Positions 20,103-27,786 are shown, counted from the first letter of the stretch. The stretch: 40,636 bases of DNA from Streptomyces laculatispora (GCF_017353455.1 NZ_JAFMPZ010000505.1:1-40636); one strand, 5' to 3'. Numbers and translations are program-made. The notes: a model not told the origin generated them from the sequence alone.

Positions 20103-20738
20103 ATGAGACTCACTGTGTTCGGTGCGACAGGCGGTATCGGACAGGAGATCGTCCGCCAGGCGGTGGCGGCGGGGCACCAGGTGACGGCGGTGGTGCGTGA
20201 CCCCGCGCGGCTGCCGGTCCCGCTCTCCGACGTGACGGTCCACACGGTGGCCCGGATCGATGACCCGGAGGCACTGCGCGAGGCTGTCGCGGGCCGCGAC
20301 GCGGTGCTCTCGGGCCTGGGCTCACGGGGCCGGAAGGCCGGCGGGATCGCCGAGCGGCTGACCCGCGCCGTGCTCGCGGCGATGGAGGCCGAGGGAACGC
20401 GACGGCTGCTCGTGGTGAGCGCGGCCCCGGTCGCGCCGGAGCCCGCGGACGACCCGCTGCTCGACCGGATGATGCTCTCGGCGATCGGCATGATCCTCAA
20501 GGAGGTCTACGCGGACCTCACCGCGATGGAGGCGGCGCTCGCGGCCTCCGCGACGGACTGGACGTCCGTCCGGCCCCCGAAGCTCACCAACGGCCCGATG
20601 ACGGGGACGTACCGGACGGTCCACGGCAGCAACCCGCGCAGCGGCCGGTCCATCTCCCGGGCCGACGTGGCGCACGCGATGCTGGCGCTGATCGACGACC
20701 CCGCGGCGGTGAAACAGGGCGTGGGTGTGGCGTACTGA
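20103..20738 (+). CDS. NAD(P)H-binding (NmrA-like, atypical SDR) oxidoreductase
   Basis: 211 residues from ATG 20103, with GAGGAGGG about eight bases upstream. The Rossmann start MRLTVFGATGGIGQEIVRQA supplies the GxxGxxG dinucleotide loop. DAVLSGLGSRG and RRLLVVSAAPV strands follow, and then DWTSVRPPKLTNGPMTGTY, a pattern of the NAD(P)-binding NmrA/SDR5 group. These often act as flavin or quinone reductases or redox sensors; no catalytic assignment is possible. It lies opposite the TetR gene with a shared operator, which makes it that regulator's likely target. A paralogue-like gene occurs at 27097. Confidence 0.85.
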   Translation: MRLTVFGATGGIGQEIVRQAVAAGHQVTAVVRDPARLPVPLSDVTVHTVARIDDPEALREAVAGRDAVLSGLGSRGRKAGGIAERLTRAVLAAMEAEGTRRLLVVSAAPVAPEPADDPLLDRMMLSAIGMILKEVYADLTAMEAALAASATDWTSVRPPKLTNGPMTGTYRTVHGSNPRSGRSISRADVAHAMLALIDDPAAVKQGVGVAY

Positions 20739-20744
20739 CCGGCC

Positions 20745-20759
20745 GGCCCGCGCGGGGCC
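20745..20759. terminator. Short G+C hairpin between convergent genes
   Basis: GGCCC and GGGCC pair around GCGCG in the 38-base gap between the oxidoreductase and murB stop codons. It is small and could be chance in DNA this G+C-rich. Confidence 0.3.
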
Positions 20760-20776
20760 CTGCGGCCCGGGCGCTG

Positions 20777-21832
20777 CTACAGGGCCACGCCGACGGTCAC
20801 CGGTTCGTTGACGAGCGTGACGCCGAAGACCTCGTGGACCCCGGCGACGACCTCGCGGGCCAGGGCCAGCAGGTCGTCGGTGCTCGCGGCGCCCCGGTTG
20901 GTGAGGGCGAGCGTGTGCTTGGTGGAGATGCGGGCCGGGCCGGTCCCGTATCCCTTGGTGAATCCGGCCCGGTCGATGAGCCAGGCCGCCGACGTCTTGG
21001 TGCGTCCCTCGCCCGCGGGGAAGGCGGGGGGCGACACCTCGGGTCCGAGCCGGTCCGCCACTCGGGCGAGGAACGCCTCGAACTGCTCCCGGTCCAGGAT
21101 CGGGTTGGTGAAGAACGAACCGGCCGACCAGGTGTCGTAATCCTCGGGGTCGAGCACCATGCCCTTGCCGGCCCGGAGCCGGAGCACGGTTTCGCGGGCG
21201 GCGGCGGCGGGAACGCGCTCCCCCTCCGCGACGCCCATCGCGCGGGCCGTTTCGGGGTACTTCAGGGGCGCGGACAGGCCGCCCGCCTCCTCCAGCCCGA
21301 AGCGGACCCGCAGCACCACGAAGCGGTCGGGTTCGGCCTTGAAGCGGCTGTGCCGGTACGAGAAGTCGCACTCGGCGTTCGGGATCGTGACCGTCTCACG
21401 GCTGTGCCGGTCGTAGGCGACGACCTCCCTGATGGTGGACGACACCTCCTGCCCGTACGCCCCGACGTTCTGGATCGGCGTCGCACCGGCGGAGCCGGGG
21501 ATTCCGGCCAGGCATTCGAGCCCGGCGAGACCGGCCTCCACACTGCGGGCGACGGCGTCCGTCCAGACCTCCCCGGCGGCCAGTTCGAGCGTCGCACCGT
21601 CCAGCACGAAACCCTTGGTGGCGATGCGCAGGGCGGTGCCGTCGAAGCCCTTGTCGCCGATGACCAGATTGCTGCCGCCGCCGATGACCAGGAGCGGGGT
21701 GCCGCTGTCATCGGCCGCGCGGACTGCGTCGACCACTTCGGCGTCGGTCGTCGCGGTGAGGAGGCGGGTGGCGGGGCCGCCGAGCCGGAAGGTGGTCAGG
21801 GGGGCGAGGGGCGCGTCGTGGAGTTCCTGCAC
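20777..21832 (-). CDS. murB: UDP-N-acetylenolpyruvoylglucosamine reductase
   Basis: 351 residues from GTG 21832, the usual Streptomyces length. The FAD-binding part has TTFRLGGPA, GGGSNLVIGD (51-60) and GIPGSAGATPIQNVGAYGQE. The catalytic serine is Ser239 in SAGSFFTNP. The frame remains open to 21898, but GTG 21832 fits the family start. MurB reduces UDP-GlcNAc-enolpyruvate to UDP-MurNAc with NADPH. TACTCT lies on the minus strand seven bases before the GTG and no RBS is visible, so the message may be leaderless. It is co-directional with the MFS gene upstream. Confidence 0.97.
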   Translation of the reverse strand: MQELHDAPLAPLTTFRLGGPATRLLTATTDAEVVDAVRAADDSGTPLLVIGGGSNLVIGDKGFDGTALRIATKGFVLDGATLELAAGEVWTDAVARSVEAGLAGLECLAGIPGSAGATPIQNVGAYGQEVSSTIREVVAYDRHSRETVTIPNAECDFSYRHSRFKAEPDRFVVLRVRFGLEEAGGLSAPLKYPETARAMGVAEGERVPAAAARETVLRLRAGKGMVLDPEDYDTWSAGSFFTNPILDREQFEAFLARVADRLGPEVSPPAFPAGEGRTKTSAAWLIDRAGFTKGYGTGPARISTKHTLALTNRGAASTDDLLALAREVVAGVHEVFGVTLVNEPVTVGVAL

Positions 21833-21902
21833 GGGGACAAGAGTACGGTCCGCTACCCCGCCGTCGGGGCGGGGCCGCGGACCGTATCGGCGTGACAACC
21901 CC

Positions 21903-23333
21903 TCAGGCGGATACGGGGACCCGCGCCTCGGCCTGCTCCGCCTCCTGCGCCAGGGTGCTGCGGCGGCCCGGGATCATCAGGGCGACGAGCGCGGCGAGGG
22001 CCACCACCGCGGCGCCGATCCAGACCGCGAGGACGGTCCCGTCCGTGAAGGTCTGCGGGGAGTCGTAACCGCCCTGCGAGGAGAAGGCCGTGGCGAGCAC
22101 GGCGACCCCGAGGGCTCCGCCGACCTCACGCAGCGCGTTGTTGGCACCGGAGGCGATGCCCTGTTCGCCGGGGCGGACGCTGGACATCACCAGGCTGGCG
22201 GCGGGTGCGAAGTACAGGGCCATTCCGACGCCGCCGACCATCAGACCGGGCAGTTGCGAGGCGTAGGAGGCGTCGGGTGCGAGGGCCAGGGCGAACAGGC
22301 CGAGGCCGGCGGCCTGGAGGGCGAGTCCGGTCACGACCACCGGGCGGCCGCCGAACCGGTCGGCGAGCAACCCGGCGACGGGCGCCACCAGCATCGGCAT
22401 TCCGGTCCAGGGCAGCATCCGCAGACCGGCCTCGGTGGGCGAGTAGCCCAGCACCCCCTGGAAGTACTGGCTGAGCAGGAAGATCGAACCGAACATGCCG
22501 AAGAACATCAGCAGGCTGGCCGTGTTGATCCCGAAGAACGCCCGGTTGCGGAAGAGCCGCATCGGCAGCATCGGGTTCTTGGCGCGGAATCCGTGGTGGA
22601 TGAAACCGCCGAGGAGAACGCCACCGGCGATGAGGGCGCTCAGGACGGTGGGGTCGGTCCAGCCGTCGGAGTTGGCGTTCACCAGGCCGTAGACGATCCC
22701 GAAGAGCCCGCCGCTGACCAGGAGGGTGCCGGGGATGTCGAGCCGGGAGTCCGGGGCGTGCGACTCCGCCAGGCGCAGCCGGGCGAGGGGCAGCAGGACC
22801 AGGCCGATCGGAACGTTCAGCCAGAAGATCCACTGCCAGGAGAGGTGTTCGGTGAGGGTGCCGCCGACCAGCGGCCCACAGGCCACCGCCAGCCCGGTCA
22901 CGGCGCTGAAGAGGCCCAGCGCGGCGCCGCGGCGGGCGGGCGGCACGGCGGCCGTGAGCAGGGTGAGCGTCAGCGGCATCATGATCGCCGCGCCCACGCC
23001 CTGGATCGCGCGGAAGGCGATCAGTTCGTTGATTCCGGGCGAGAGGGCGGCTGCGGCGGAGGCGCCGGTGAAGATGCTGAGCCCGACGACGAAGAGCCGG
23101 CGCCGGCCGAACCGGTCACCGAGCGAGGCGCCGAGCATCAGCAGGACGGCGAAGGTGAGGGTGTACGCGTTCACCGTCCATTCGAGCTCCGGCAGCTCGC
23201 CGCCGAGGCTTTCGCGGATGGACGGCAGGGCGGTGGTGACGACGAGGTTGTCGAGGGCCGCCATGAAGCTGGCGACGCTGGTGATGACAAGGGCCCAGAC
23301 CGCTCCCGAGCGGCCTTTCGTGTGCTGGGTCAC
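21903..23333 (-). CDS. DHA2-type MFS multidrug efflux transporter
   Basis: 476 residues from GTG 23333, with AGGAGAA upstream. The hydrophobicity supports 14 membrane segments. Family marks include motif D1-like MAALDNLVVTTALPSI in segment 1, motif A GDRFGRRRLF after segment 2, and WRWIFWLNVP-like WQWIFWLNVPIG before segment 6. These place it in the EmrB/QacA drug:H+ antiporter group. It is directly downstream of a TetR gene on the same strand, and a matching operator lies at 23348-23367 just before its start. It is therefore probably an inducible efflux pump; the substrate is unknown. Confidence 0.93.
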   Translation of the reverse strand: MTQHTKGRSGAVWALVITSVASFMAALDNLVVTTALPSIRESLGGELPELEWTVNAYTLTFAVLLMLGASLGDRFGRRRLFVVGLSIFTGASAAAALSPGINELIAFRAIQGVGAAIMMPLTLTLLTAAVPPARRGAALGLFSAVTGLAVACGPLVGGTLTEHLSWQWIFWLNVPIGLVLLPLARLRLAESHAPDSRLDIPGTLLVSGGLFGIVYGLVNANSDGWTDPTVLSALIAGGVLLGGFIHHGFRAKNPMLPMRLFRNRAFFGINTASLLMFFGMFGSIFLLSQYFQGVLGYSPTEAGLRMLPWTGMPMLVAPVAGLLADRFGGRPVVVTGLALQAAGLGLFALALAPDASYASQLPGLMVGGVGMALYFAPAASLVMSSVRPGEQGIASGANNALREVGGALGVAVLATAFSSQGGYDSPQTFTDGTVLAVWIGAAVVALAALVALMIPGRRSTLAQEAEQAEARVPVSA

Positions 23334-23347
23334 TGCTTCTCCTGTGA

Positions 23348-23367
23348 GTTAGTCATTGATTACTAAC
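23348..23367. promoter_or_regulatory. TetR operator upstream of the MFS gene
   Basis: The 20-base dyad GTTAGT(N8)ACTAAC, read GTTAGTCATTGATTACTAAC, lies 15 bases before the MFS start codon. It differs at only two positions from the dyad covering the TetR gene's own promoter (23984-24003). Confidence 0.8.
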
Positions 23368-23408
23368 TTTTTTGGGCAGAAAATCGGGCCGAACCCGGGC
23401 CGTGCCGG

Positions 23409-23975
23409 TCAGCCCGTCGGCTTGGCCGTCGGCTTGGCCGATTCGTAGAACCTGGCCCAGATCCGGTGGCCGGCCGGAAAGCCGAGCGAGGCCAGGGTGT
23501 TGACGAGCATTCCGTACGCGAGAAACGTGGTCGCCTCGTCGGCGTCGCCGAGCGTGAGGGCGATGTCGTCGAACATCTGCAGCCATCCGGCCCGCAGCGT
23601 CTCACCGAACTCGTGGTCGTCGGCGGCCTCGGCCGCCGCGACGGCCGCGTACATCTGCATCTGCATCAGCAGCCGGTCCGGGTCATCGACGATCAGGCGC
23701 TGATAAGCCGCGGCCATGGCATGCAGCGCGTCATCACCCTTGAGGCCGTCGGCGGCCTCGGCGAAGACTCCGCGGGTGTCCGCCAGGCACCGCTCGGCGG
23801 CCGCGATGAACATGGCCTGCTTGTTGGGGAAGAGCCGGAAGAGATACGGCTGCGAGACGCCCACCCGTCTGGCGATCACCTCGGTGGACGTGCCGTTGTA
23901 CCCGCCGCGGGCGAACTCGGTGATCGCCGCGCGGATGACGCTTTCGCGTCGCTCGTCCGCACTCATCCTTGCCAT
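23409..23975 (-). CDS. TetR-family regulator of the adjacent efflux pump
   Basis: 188 residues from ATG 23975. The helix-turn-helix covers residues ~10-55: VIRAAITEFARGGYNGTSTE, then VIARRVGVSQPYLFRLFPNK. The ligand domain contains a Met/Gln-rich helix (RLLMQMQMYAAVAAAEA). No RBS precedes the ATG; the predicted promoter ends six bases upstream, so translation is probably leaderless. One operator covers this promoter and a near-identical one precedes the MFS gene 75 bases downstream. This is the standard arrangement of a self-regulated drug-efflux repressor. Confidence 0.92.
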   Translation of the reverse strand: MARMSADERRESVIRAAITEFARGGYNGTSTEVIARRVGVSQPYLFRLFPNKQAMFIAAAERCLADTRGVFAEAADGLKGDDALHAMAAAYQRLIVDDPDRLLMQMQMYAAVAAAEAADDHEFGETLRAGWLQMFDDIALTLGDADEATTFLAYGMLVNTLASLGFPAGHRIWARFYESAKPTAKPTG

Positions 23976-23981
23976 GCGACT

Positions 23982-24011
23982 AAGTTAGTACTCAATCACT
24001 AACCTAGTCAA
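23982..24011 (-). promoter_or_regulatory. Leaderless promoter of the TetR gene with overlapping operator
   Basis: TTGACT (complement of 24006-24011), 18 bases, and TAACTT (complement of 23982-23987) form a good principal-sigma promoter. The ATG follows six bases later. The 20-base operator dyad 23984-24003 covers the spacer and most of the -10. The -35 contains the stop codon of the upstream MaoC gene. Confidence 0.75.
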
Positions 24012-24496
24012 CCCGGACGCCCGCACCGCTCATCGGCGCTGCCGCCACCGCTCGTGGCTGCCACCGCCCTCACCCATGCGCGGGGGGCGCGGGACATGCC
24101 CAGCACCTTCTTGCCGTCGCACATGGCCGTCAGGTCGACGCGCACCCGCTTGTCGTCCAGCAGGGCGGCCACCTTGCCGCTGACGTCGATCAGGGCGCCC
24201 TTGTCGTCGTTCGGCACGACGACCGGCTTGGTGAACCGCACCCCGTACTCGACGACCGCACCGGGATCGCCGGCCCAGTCCGTGACCACCCGGATCGCCT
24301 CGGCCATCGTGAACATGCCGTGCGCGATCACGTCCGGCAGCCCGACCTCGCGGGCGAACTTCTCGTTCCAGTGGATCGGGTTGAAGTCGCCGGAGGCTCC
24401 CGCGTACTGCACCAGCGTCGCCCGGGTGACCGGGAACGACTGCGCCGGCAGCTCCGTACCGACCTCGACCGACCCGAAAGTCACCTTCGCCGTCAT
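24008..24496 (-). CDS. MaoC-type (R)-hydratase/dehydratase, catalytic HadB-like subunit
   Basis: 162 residues from ATG 24496, with GAGGAGG upstream in the preceding gene's end. The hot-dog hydratase-2 motif YAGASGDFNPIHW carries catalytic Asp37 and His42, followed by IAHGMFTMAE. The last ~20 residues (SGGGSADERCGRPG at the end) extend beyond the usual fold. The gene starts inside the stop codon of its partner (TGATG), so the two are translationally coupled. This gene order after rpmG resembles rpmG2-hadA-hadB of mycobacteria, where HadAB dehydrates 3-hydroxyacyl-ACP in FAS-II. In Streptomyces the acyl substrate is not established. Confidence 0.85.
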   Translation of the reverse strand: MTAKVTFGSVEVGTELPAQSFPVTRATLVQYAGASGDFNPIHWNEKFAREVGLPDVIAHGMFTMAEAIRVVTDWAGDPGAVVEYGVRFTKPVVVPNDDKGALIDVSGKVAALLDDKRVRVDLTAMCDGKKVLGMSRAPRAWVRAVAATSGGGSADERCGRPG

Positions 24497-24948
24497 CACG
24501 CCTCCTCGGCGGCGCGCGCCACCAGCTTCGTCCACGCCGTCACGACATGCTCCCCGGACGCGTCGTGGACCTCGCCACGGACGTCCAGGATGTCGTTGCC
24601 CGCCAGGGACTTGACCGCCTCGATGGTCGACGTGACCGTCAGCCGGTCCCCCGCCCGCACCGGGCGGGTGTACACGAACTTCTGATCGCCGTGCACCACC
24701 CGGCTGTAGTCCAGGCCCAGCTGCGGGTCCTGCACGACCTGCCCCGCGGCCTTGAAGGTGATCGAGAACACGAACGTCGGCGGCGCGATCACATCGCCGT
24801 GACCGAGCGCCCTGGCCGCCTCGGGATCGACGTACGCCGGATTGGCGTCGCCGACCGCCTCGGCGAACTCCCGGATCTTCTCCCGGCCGACCTCGTAAGG
24901 CGCGGTGGGCGGATAGGTCCGCCCCACGAAGGACTGGTCGAGCGCCAT
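24496..24948 (-). CDS. MaoC-like dehydratase, non-catalytic HadA-like subunit
   Basis: 150 residues from ATG 24948, with AGGAGG ten bases upstream; the frame open to 25008 lacks an RBS. It contains a MaoC N-terminal (FAS1-DH-like) hot-dog with YEVGREKIREFAEAVGDANP. At the catalytic position the usual D-x-N-P-x-H is D34-A-N-P-A-Y39, so the His is replaced by Tyr. In mycobacterial HadAB the A subunit likewise lacks the catalytic pair and shapes the acyl tunnel. It is coupled to the catalytic partner. A weak promoter (TTGGGG, 17 bases, TATAGG) may lie in the gap after rpmG. Confidence 0.82.
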   Translation of the reverse strand: MALDQSFVGRTYPPTAPYEVGREKIREFAEAVGDANPAYVDPEAARALGHGDVIAPPTFVFSITFKAAGQVVQDPQLGLDYSRVVHGDQKFVYTRPVRAGDRLTVTSTIEAVKSLAGNDILDVRGEVHDASGEHVVTAWTKLVARAAEEA

Positions 24949-25004
24949 GAGCTCGCAACCTCCTGATGAAAGACGAATGGGCCGAAGTACAGCCCTATAC
25001 AACG

Positions 25005-25039
25005 ACACGAGGCCGCCCCCAACGGGGACGGCCTCGTGT
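25005..25039 (-). terminator. Terminator after rpmG
   Basis: Arms ACACGAGGCCG and CGGCCTCGTGT, closed by an inner CCCC/GGGG pairing around AAC, start 12 bases beyond the rpmG stop. No U-tract. Confidence 0.7.
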
Positions 25040-25050
25040 ACGAGCCTGAT

Positions 25051-25215
25051 TCAGCGCGTTTCGCGGTGCGCAGTGTGCGAGTTGCAGCGCGGGCAATGCT
25101 TCTTCATCTCAAGACGGTCCGGGTTGTTACGCCGGTTCTTCTTGGTGATGTAGTTCCGCTCCTTGCACTCCACGCAGGCCAGCGTGATCTTCGGGCGGAC
25201 GTCGGTGGCAGCCAC
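25051..25215 (-). CDS. rpmG: 50S ribosomal protein L33, zinc-ribbon form
   Basis: 54 residues from GTG 25215 with AAGGAG eight bases upstream; the longer frame to 25290 enters a terminator. The sequence [20 protein letters not shown] begins the protein. Cys14/Cys17 (CVEC) and Cys41/Cys44 (CPRC) form the zinc ribbon, making this the C+ paralogue. Streptomyces usually also carry zinc-free L33 copies used in zinc shortage. It stands between terminators on both sides and so is monocistronic. Confidence 0.96.
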
Positions 25216-25253
25216 GTGAGTGCTCCTTGGACGGACGGTGGACGGATGAACGC

Positions 25254-25299
25254 AAAAAAAGAGTAGCCGATCGGAGGACCGACCCCACAATCGGCTACT
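25254..25299 (-). terminator. Intrinsic terminator after tRNA-Met with seven-U tract
   Basis: Arms AGTAGCCGAT (25262-25271) and ATCGGCTACT (25290-25299) are followed on the minus strand by C and seven T (25254-25260). It is the strongest canonical terminator in the window. It ends the tRNA-Thr/tRNA-Met transcript just before rpmG. Confidence 0.9.
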
Positions 25300-25304
25300 G
25301 TTAG

Positions 25305-25377
25305 TAGCGGTGACCGGACTTGAACCGGTGACACAGCGATTATGAGCCGCTTGCTCTACCGACTGAGCTACACCGCT
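25305..25377 (-). tRNA. trnM: tRNA-Met (CAT), elongator type
   Basis: Cloverleaf with acceptor AGCGGTG/CACCGCT and A73, D-arm GCTCAGTCGGTAGAGC, anticodon stem AGCGG/TCGCT around CTCATAA, and T-arm ACCGGTTCAAGTCCGGT. The A-U first pair and absence of initiator features indicate an elongator. A CAT anticodon can also be tRNA-Ile2, which I cannot exclude without comparing identity elements. Confidence 0.93.
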
Positions 25378-25392
25378 TTGATGAGTGAGTCC

Positions 25393-25408
25393 CCCCGCCG
25401 AAGCGGGG
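25393..25408 (-). terminator. C(UUCG)G hairpin between tRNA-Thr and tRNA-Met
   Basis: On the minus strand CCCCGC-TTCG-GCGGGG forms an extra-stable UUCG tetraloop hairpin in the 46-base spacer. It may be a processing signal or partial terminator in a tRNA-Thr/tRNA-Met precursor. Confidence 0.5.
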
Positions 25409-25423
25409 TTTCCCGATCACCAG

Positions 25424-25496
25424 AGCCCCAATGCGGAATCGAACCGCAGACCTTCTCCTTACCATGGAGACGCTCTACCGACTGAGCTATTGGGGC
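25424..25496 (-). tRNA. trnT: tRNA-Thr (GGT)
   Basis: Cloverleaf with acceptor GCCCCAA/TTGGGGC and T73, D-arm GCTCAGTCGGTAGAGC, anticodon stem TCTCC/GGAGA with loop ATGGTAA (anticodon GGT), and T-arm TGCGGTTCGATTCCGCA. It is followed by tRNA-Met on the same strand. CCA is not encoded. Confidence 0.97.
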
Positions 25497-25507
25497 GAGC
25501 GATGAAG

Positions 25508-25537
25508 ACATTACACGCTCGGTCGCCGATCGCCCAA
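25508..25537 (-). promoter_or_regulatory. Predicted promoter of the tRNA-Thr/tRNA-Met unit
   Basis: TTGGGC (complement of 25532-25537), 18 bases, TAATGT (complement of 25508-25513). The start would fall a few bases before the mature tRNA-Thr 5' end at 25496. Confidence 0.6.
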
Positions 25538-25564
25538 ATCCGTTTCGAAGCCCCATCCCGAGCC

Positions 25565-25620
25565 CTTGATCGGCGCCGCTCCGAACCCTTGATCAGCCGC
25601 TCGTCCGGCACTTGATCAGC
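25565..25620. repeat. Three CTTGATCRGC iterons at 23-bp spacing
   Basis: CTTGATCGGC at 25565 and CTTGATCAGC at 25588 and 25611 recur at exactly 23-base intervals, about two helical turns. They lie 28 bases upstream of the tRNA-Thr -35 and within the 286-base gap before the amidohydrolase gene. A 7-base inverted repeat, CCGAACC (25581-25587) and GGTTCGG (25621-25627), flanks the last two. The rest of the gap (25538-25782) holds no gene I can support. Confidence 0.65.
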
Positions 25621-25782
25621 GGTTCGGCAGCCACCGGACCACCCCTCCCGGTACGTGCGCCCAGGTCCCGCGCACCTCACCGGACGGCACCGGTACGACT
25701 ATTCAGCTCCTCCTCGAACCCGACACATCACACCCCTAGGCTCGACTCACTCTGCGTGACCCTGTCCCCTCTCTGGAGCGCA

Positions 25783-27060
25783 ATGCCCGACAGCCGGCCG
25801 CGGCCGCCAGACGACCACACCGCCGACGCGGCCAACGGCCGGGAGAGCTCCGCGCTGACGCTCTGCGGTGCCCGTCTCGCCGATGGCCGCATCGTGGACG
25901 TACGGCTCGGCGGCAGCCGTATCGAGGCCGTCGGCACCGCCGGCAGCCTCTCCGCACCGTGCGCCCGCATCGATCTGCGCGGCCACCTCCTGCTGCCCGC
26001 GCCTGCCGAGCCGCACGCCCACAGCGACACCGCGCTCACCGCCGACGGCACCGGACCCGGCGCGCCCGGACCGGCCTCGCAACTCCCCGAGGACGTCCAG
26101 CGACGCGCCACCGAGGCCGCGTTGCTGCAACTCGGCCACGGCGCGACGGCGCTGCGCTCACACGTACGGATCGGCGGCGTGCAGGGCCTCGGCGCCCTCG
26201 AAGCCGTCCTCCAGGCGCGCCGCTCGCTGCGCGGGCTCGCCGATCTGACACCGGTCGCCGTCCCCCGGCTGCTCACCGGTGTCGCGGGCGCCGACGGCCT
26301 GGCCATGCTCCGCGACGCGGTGAAGATGGGGGCGGGCGCGGTCGGCGGCTGCCCCGACCTCGACCCGGACCCGACGGGGTACGTGGAAGCAGTCCTGGAG
26401 ATCGCCGCCGAGCACGGCTGCCCCGTCGACCTGCACACGGACAGTGACGACCCGGCCCGGCTGGCCCGGCTCGCGGCCATGGCGGGCGGGCTGCGCCAAG
26501 GTGTCGCCATCGGCCCCTGCGCGGGTCTCTCGCGGCTCACCCGGGAGACCGCGGGCCGCGCCGCCGACCAGCTCGCCGCGTCCGGGGTGACGGTGATCTG
26601 TCTGCCCCAGGGCGGCTGCTGCGGAGTGGAGCGCCGGGGCACCGCCCCCGTACGGCTGCTGCGCGCGGCCGGGGTCCGGGTCGCGGCGGGCAGCGGGTCG
26701 CTGCGTGACCTCGCCAACCCGGTGGGGCGCGGCGATCCGCTGGAGGCCGCCTTCCTGCTGGCCTCGCAGAGCGGGCTGCGGGCCGAGCACGCCTACGAGG
26801 CGGTGTCCACGGAGGCCAGGCGCGTGCTGGGACTGCCCGAGGTACGGATCGAGGCGGGCTTCCCGGCCGAGCTGCTCGCCGTGCGCGGCGAGCAGCTCAC
26901 CGGGGTGCTCTCACTGGCGTACAGCCGGATCGTGGTGCACCGCGGCCGGGTGGTGGCCCGGACCAGCGCGGTGCGCGAGTACTGCGACTCCGAGACGGGC
27001 GGCGGGCCCGGACTCCCCCGCCAGGGGCGATCGGAATCCAGTCCCGGCGGCGGGGCTTGA
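25783..27060 (+). CDS. Amidohydrolase-superfamily protein, cytosine deaminase-like
   Basis: 425 residues from ATG 25783, with GGAGCGCA upstream; the frame extends back to 25612 without an RBS. A small N-terminal beta domain leads to the barrel's first metal motif PAEPHAHSD (His78, His80). VDLHTDSDD and AAGSGSLRDLANPVGRGD carry the later metal/active-site positions. The last matches the cytosine deaminase pattern of an Asp after strand 8, here within GSGSLRD. The C-terminal VVHRGRVVARTSAVREY closes the beta sandwich. It likely deaminates a cyclic amidine; the exact substrate is uncertain, since some positions differ from CodA. Confidence 0.8.
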   Translation: MPDSRPRPPDDHTADAANGRESSALTLCGARLADGRIVDVRLGGSRIEAVGTAGSLSAPCARIDLRGHLLLPAPAEPHAHSDTALTADGTGPGAPGPASQLPEDVQRRATEAALLQLGHGATALRSHVRIGGVQGLGALEAVLQARRSLRGLADLTPVAVPRLLTGVAGADGLAMLRDAVKMGAGAVGGCPDLDPDPTGYVEAVLEIAAEHGCPVDLHTDSDDPARLARLAAMAGGLRQGVAIGPCAGLSRLTRETAGRAADQLAASGVTVICLPQGGCCGVERRGTAPVRLLRAAGVRVAAGSGSLRDLANPVGRGDPLEAAFLLASQSGLRAEHAYEAVSTEARRVLGLPEVRIEAGFPAELLAVRGEQLTGVLSLAYSRIVVHRGRVVARTSAVREYCDSETGGGPGLPRQGRSESSPGGGA

Positions 27061-27096
27061 GCGCGCCGCGGCGTGGTCCGGCGTACGGTCGTGACC

Positions 27097-27753
27097 ATGC
27101 GCATTGTCATCGCAGGTGGACATGGTCAGATCGCGCTGCGGCTGGAGCGGCTGCTCGCTGCACGCGGGGATGAGGCGGTGGGGATCATCCGCGATCCCGG
27201 ACAGCGTGACGCCCTCCGGGCGGTCGGCGCGGAACCGGTGGTCCTGGATCTGGAATCGGCCACCGTGGAGGAGACCGCGGAGGTGCTGCGCGGCGCCGAC
27301 GCGGTGGTCTTCGCGGCCGGTGCGGGCCCCAACAGCGGCGCGGACCGCAAGGACACGGTGGACCGCGGGGCCGCGGTGCTCTTCGCGGACGCCGCGGAAC
27401 GGGCGGGGGTGCGGCGTTACGTCGTGGTCTCGTCCATGGGCGCCGACCCCGACCACCCCGGCGACGAAGTGTTCGACGCGTACCTGCGGGCCAAGGGTGC
27501 GGCGGACGCGTACGTACGCTCCAGGACGGCGCTCGACTGGACGATCCTGCGCCCCGGCATGCTGACCAACGACGCGGGCACCGGCCAGGTGCTGCTCGCC
27601 GCGTCGACCGGCCGCGGCCCGGTGCCGCGCGACGACGTGGCGGCAGCGCTCCTGGAGCTGCTGGACACCCCCGCGACGGCGGGCCTGACGCTGGAGCTCA
27701 CCTCGGGCAAGGTGCCGGTGATGGTCGCGGTGAAGGACGTCGCGGGGAACTGA
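27097..27753 (+). CDS. NAD(P)-binding oxidoreductase, atypical SDR
   Basis: 218 residues from ATG 27097, preceded by TACGGT eight bases upstream and no RBS, so the message may be leaderless. The Rossmann motif IVIAGGHGQIALRLERLL has Gly-x-x-Gly spacing. DAVVFAAGAGPNSG, RRYVVVSSMGADPDHPG and DWTILRPGMLTNDAGTG are typical of the NAD(P)H-binding YtfG/NmrA-like group. No catalytic Tyr-x-x-x-Lys is evident. Role unknown. It ends at a terminator shared with the convergent DUF523 gene. Confidence 0.85.
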   Translation: MRIVIAGGHGQIALRLERLLAARGDEAVGIIRDPGQRDALRAVGAEPVVLDLESATVEETAEVLRGADAVVFAAGAGPNSGADRKDTVDRGAAVLFADAAERAGVRRYVVVSSMGADPDHPGDEVFDAYLRAKGAADAYVRSRTALDWTILRPGMLTNDAGTGQVLLAASTGRGPVPRDDVAAALLELLDTPATAGLTLELTSGKVPVMVAVKDVAGN

Positions 27754-27764
27754 CCAAGGCGCCG

Positions 27765-27786
27765 GGGGCGGCGGACCCGCCGCCCC
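27765..27786. terminator. Bidirectional terminator between convergent genes
   Basis: Perfect 9-base arms GGGGCGGCG and CGCCGCCCC with a GACC loop fill most of the 35-base gap between the two stop codons. Confidence 0.7.
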
